A stretch of 64,000 nucleotides of DNA from Aliikangiella sp965214955 (lineage in GTDB: Bacteria; Pseudomonadota; Gammaproteobacteria; Enterobacterales; Kangiellaceae), in contig CBDCCU010000005.1 of assembly GCA_965214955.1 (NCBI GenBank), positions 1-64,000 on the forward strand, in the 5' to 3' direction. Position 1 is the first letter of the stretch. Every line of letters starts with the position of its first letter. Shown piece by piece: positions 63,573-64,000 of the stretch. The position numbers and the translations under genes are program-made. The notes below the pieces were generated by a model. The model was given only the letters and a program-made list of their open reading frames with translations. It was not told the DNA's origin and did not search any database.

Positions 63573-64000
63573 ATGCTAAAAAACTTATTTGCTCGTAATG
63601 CAAACAAAAACAACACAGAGCAAGCCGATGCTAGCGAAGTTATTGATCAAACAGAAGTCATTGACCAAACAAATGATGATCAACCAACAAGTGCGGGCAT
63701 TCCTACGCAAAGTCAACTTACAACCGACAAAATAAAAGCCATTATTGCCGAGCTTAATCAGTATCACCCTCTTTTTATTGAAGCGGGCTTTGTTATGGAA
63801 AAAGTTAGAAGTTGAAATTGGTAAAAACTCTAATATTGCCCCCAGATTTAAGCAAACCCACTTAATAACAGAAGAAAAACAAAATGAGGTTTTAGCCCAA
63901 TGCAAAAACATTACCCTAATTAACTTTATTTTAATGTCACTGTTTCGCTCGCAAAAAAATGCAAGGGTTATTCGATAGTACCGATTTACACTTTTTTGAG
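63573..64000 (+). CDS. unknown protein, partial and frameshifted
   Basis: The gene starts MLKNLFARNANKNNTEQADA and runs off the window. A low-complexity repeat (VIDQTEVIDQTND) precedes IAELNQYHPLFIEAGFVMEK, a domain I recall only as an uncharacterised conserved protein. The frame breaks at A5 63799-63803 and again at A7 63953-63959. Removing one A from each gives MEKLEVEIGKNSNIAPRF and RSQKMQGLFDSTDLHFFE up to the edge. It follows the MaoC-like gene in the same direction. Confidence 0.5.

Noticed and set aside
1..64000. CRISPR array, rRNA or tRNA genes
   Set aside because: No regularly spaced repeats and no rRNA or tRNA sequence were recognised; a covariance-model search would be needed to exclude small RNAs.

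Overview
The window reads as chromosomal DNA of an AT-rich, Gram-negative gammaproteobacterium, probably free-living and marine. Supporting signs are the E. coli-like gene orders pabB-nudL-sdaA and mrp(apbC)//metG, an rnfABCDGE operon, a ccoNOQP-ccoGHI cluster with a perfect FNR/Anr box, feoABC and UspE-type stress proteins. The gene content fits Kangiellaceae-like or Oceanospirillales-like bacteria, but that placement is inference. I saw no rRNA, tRNA, prophage or CRISPR array.

Layout. 0.2-4 kb (minus strand): a Tat-exported amidohydrolase, aroC and aroA. 4.1-8.8 kb (plus): pabB, nudL, sdaA, nupC. 8.9-17.5 kb: a 2OG-Fe(II) oxygenase, tdk, a degenerate histidine-kinase-like protein, a tandem Usp protein, a divergent paaG/paaY pair, an RND/MMPL exporter with an acidic repeat, and uspE. 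17.5-25.4 kb: a degenerate mobile-element remnant, the FNR box and the cbb3 oxidase genes with their maturation genes. 25.4-30.7 kb is the accessory and damaged part: a TacAT-type toxin-antitoxin pair, REP palindromes, an orphan periplasmic binding protein, the remnant of a REP-associated tyrosine transposase, and an S9 peptidase and a DcaP-like porin that are each broken by several frameshifts. 30.9-34 kb: a chemoreceptor and a secreted pyroglutamyl-peptidase-like protein whose catalytic Cys is Ser. 34.1-38.4 kb: dcd, apbC, metG and a small membrane protein. 38.5-43.7 kb: rnfABCDGE. 43.7-49.4 kb: a DUF3016 protein, a TPR sensor kinase, a DUF2288 protein and a GntR/ABC-2 transporter operon with a clear palindromic operator. 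49.5-54.8 kb: a YeiH-type transporter, nudC, a thioredoxin-like protein and feoABC. 54.9-59.9 kb: an exported TldD/TldE-like pair and a DegQ-type protease. 60.2-64 kb: a stand-alone CcmI C-terminal domain, a three-gene operon (zinc peptidase, SGNH hydrolase, thioesterase), a 268-bp MITE-like element, a MaoC-type dehydratase and a partial gene.

How genes work together. AroA and AroC make chorismate, which PabB beside them diverts to folate. The cbb3 cluster and the Rnf complex form a respiratory module for low oxygen and membrane energy coupling. The feo operon supplies ferrous iron and may share FNR-type control. The exported TldD/E pair, DegQ and several other secreted hydrolases give the window a marked envelope-proteolysis flavour.

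Data-quality caution. At least a dozen reading-frame breaks, including three in the essential-looking ccoN and ccoH genes, are each repaired by removing one base from a homopolymer of 4-8 bases. Nearly all are +1 events. That pattern looks more like over-called homopolymers in the sequence than natural gene decay, although slippage at A8/T8 tracts is possible. These genes are given here as one locus each, with the break position stated.
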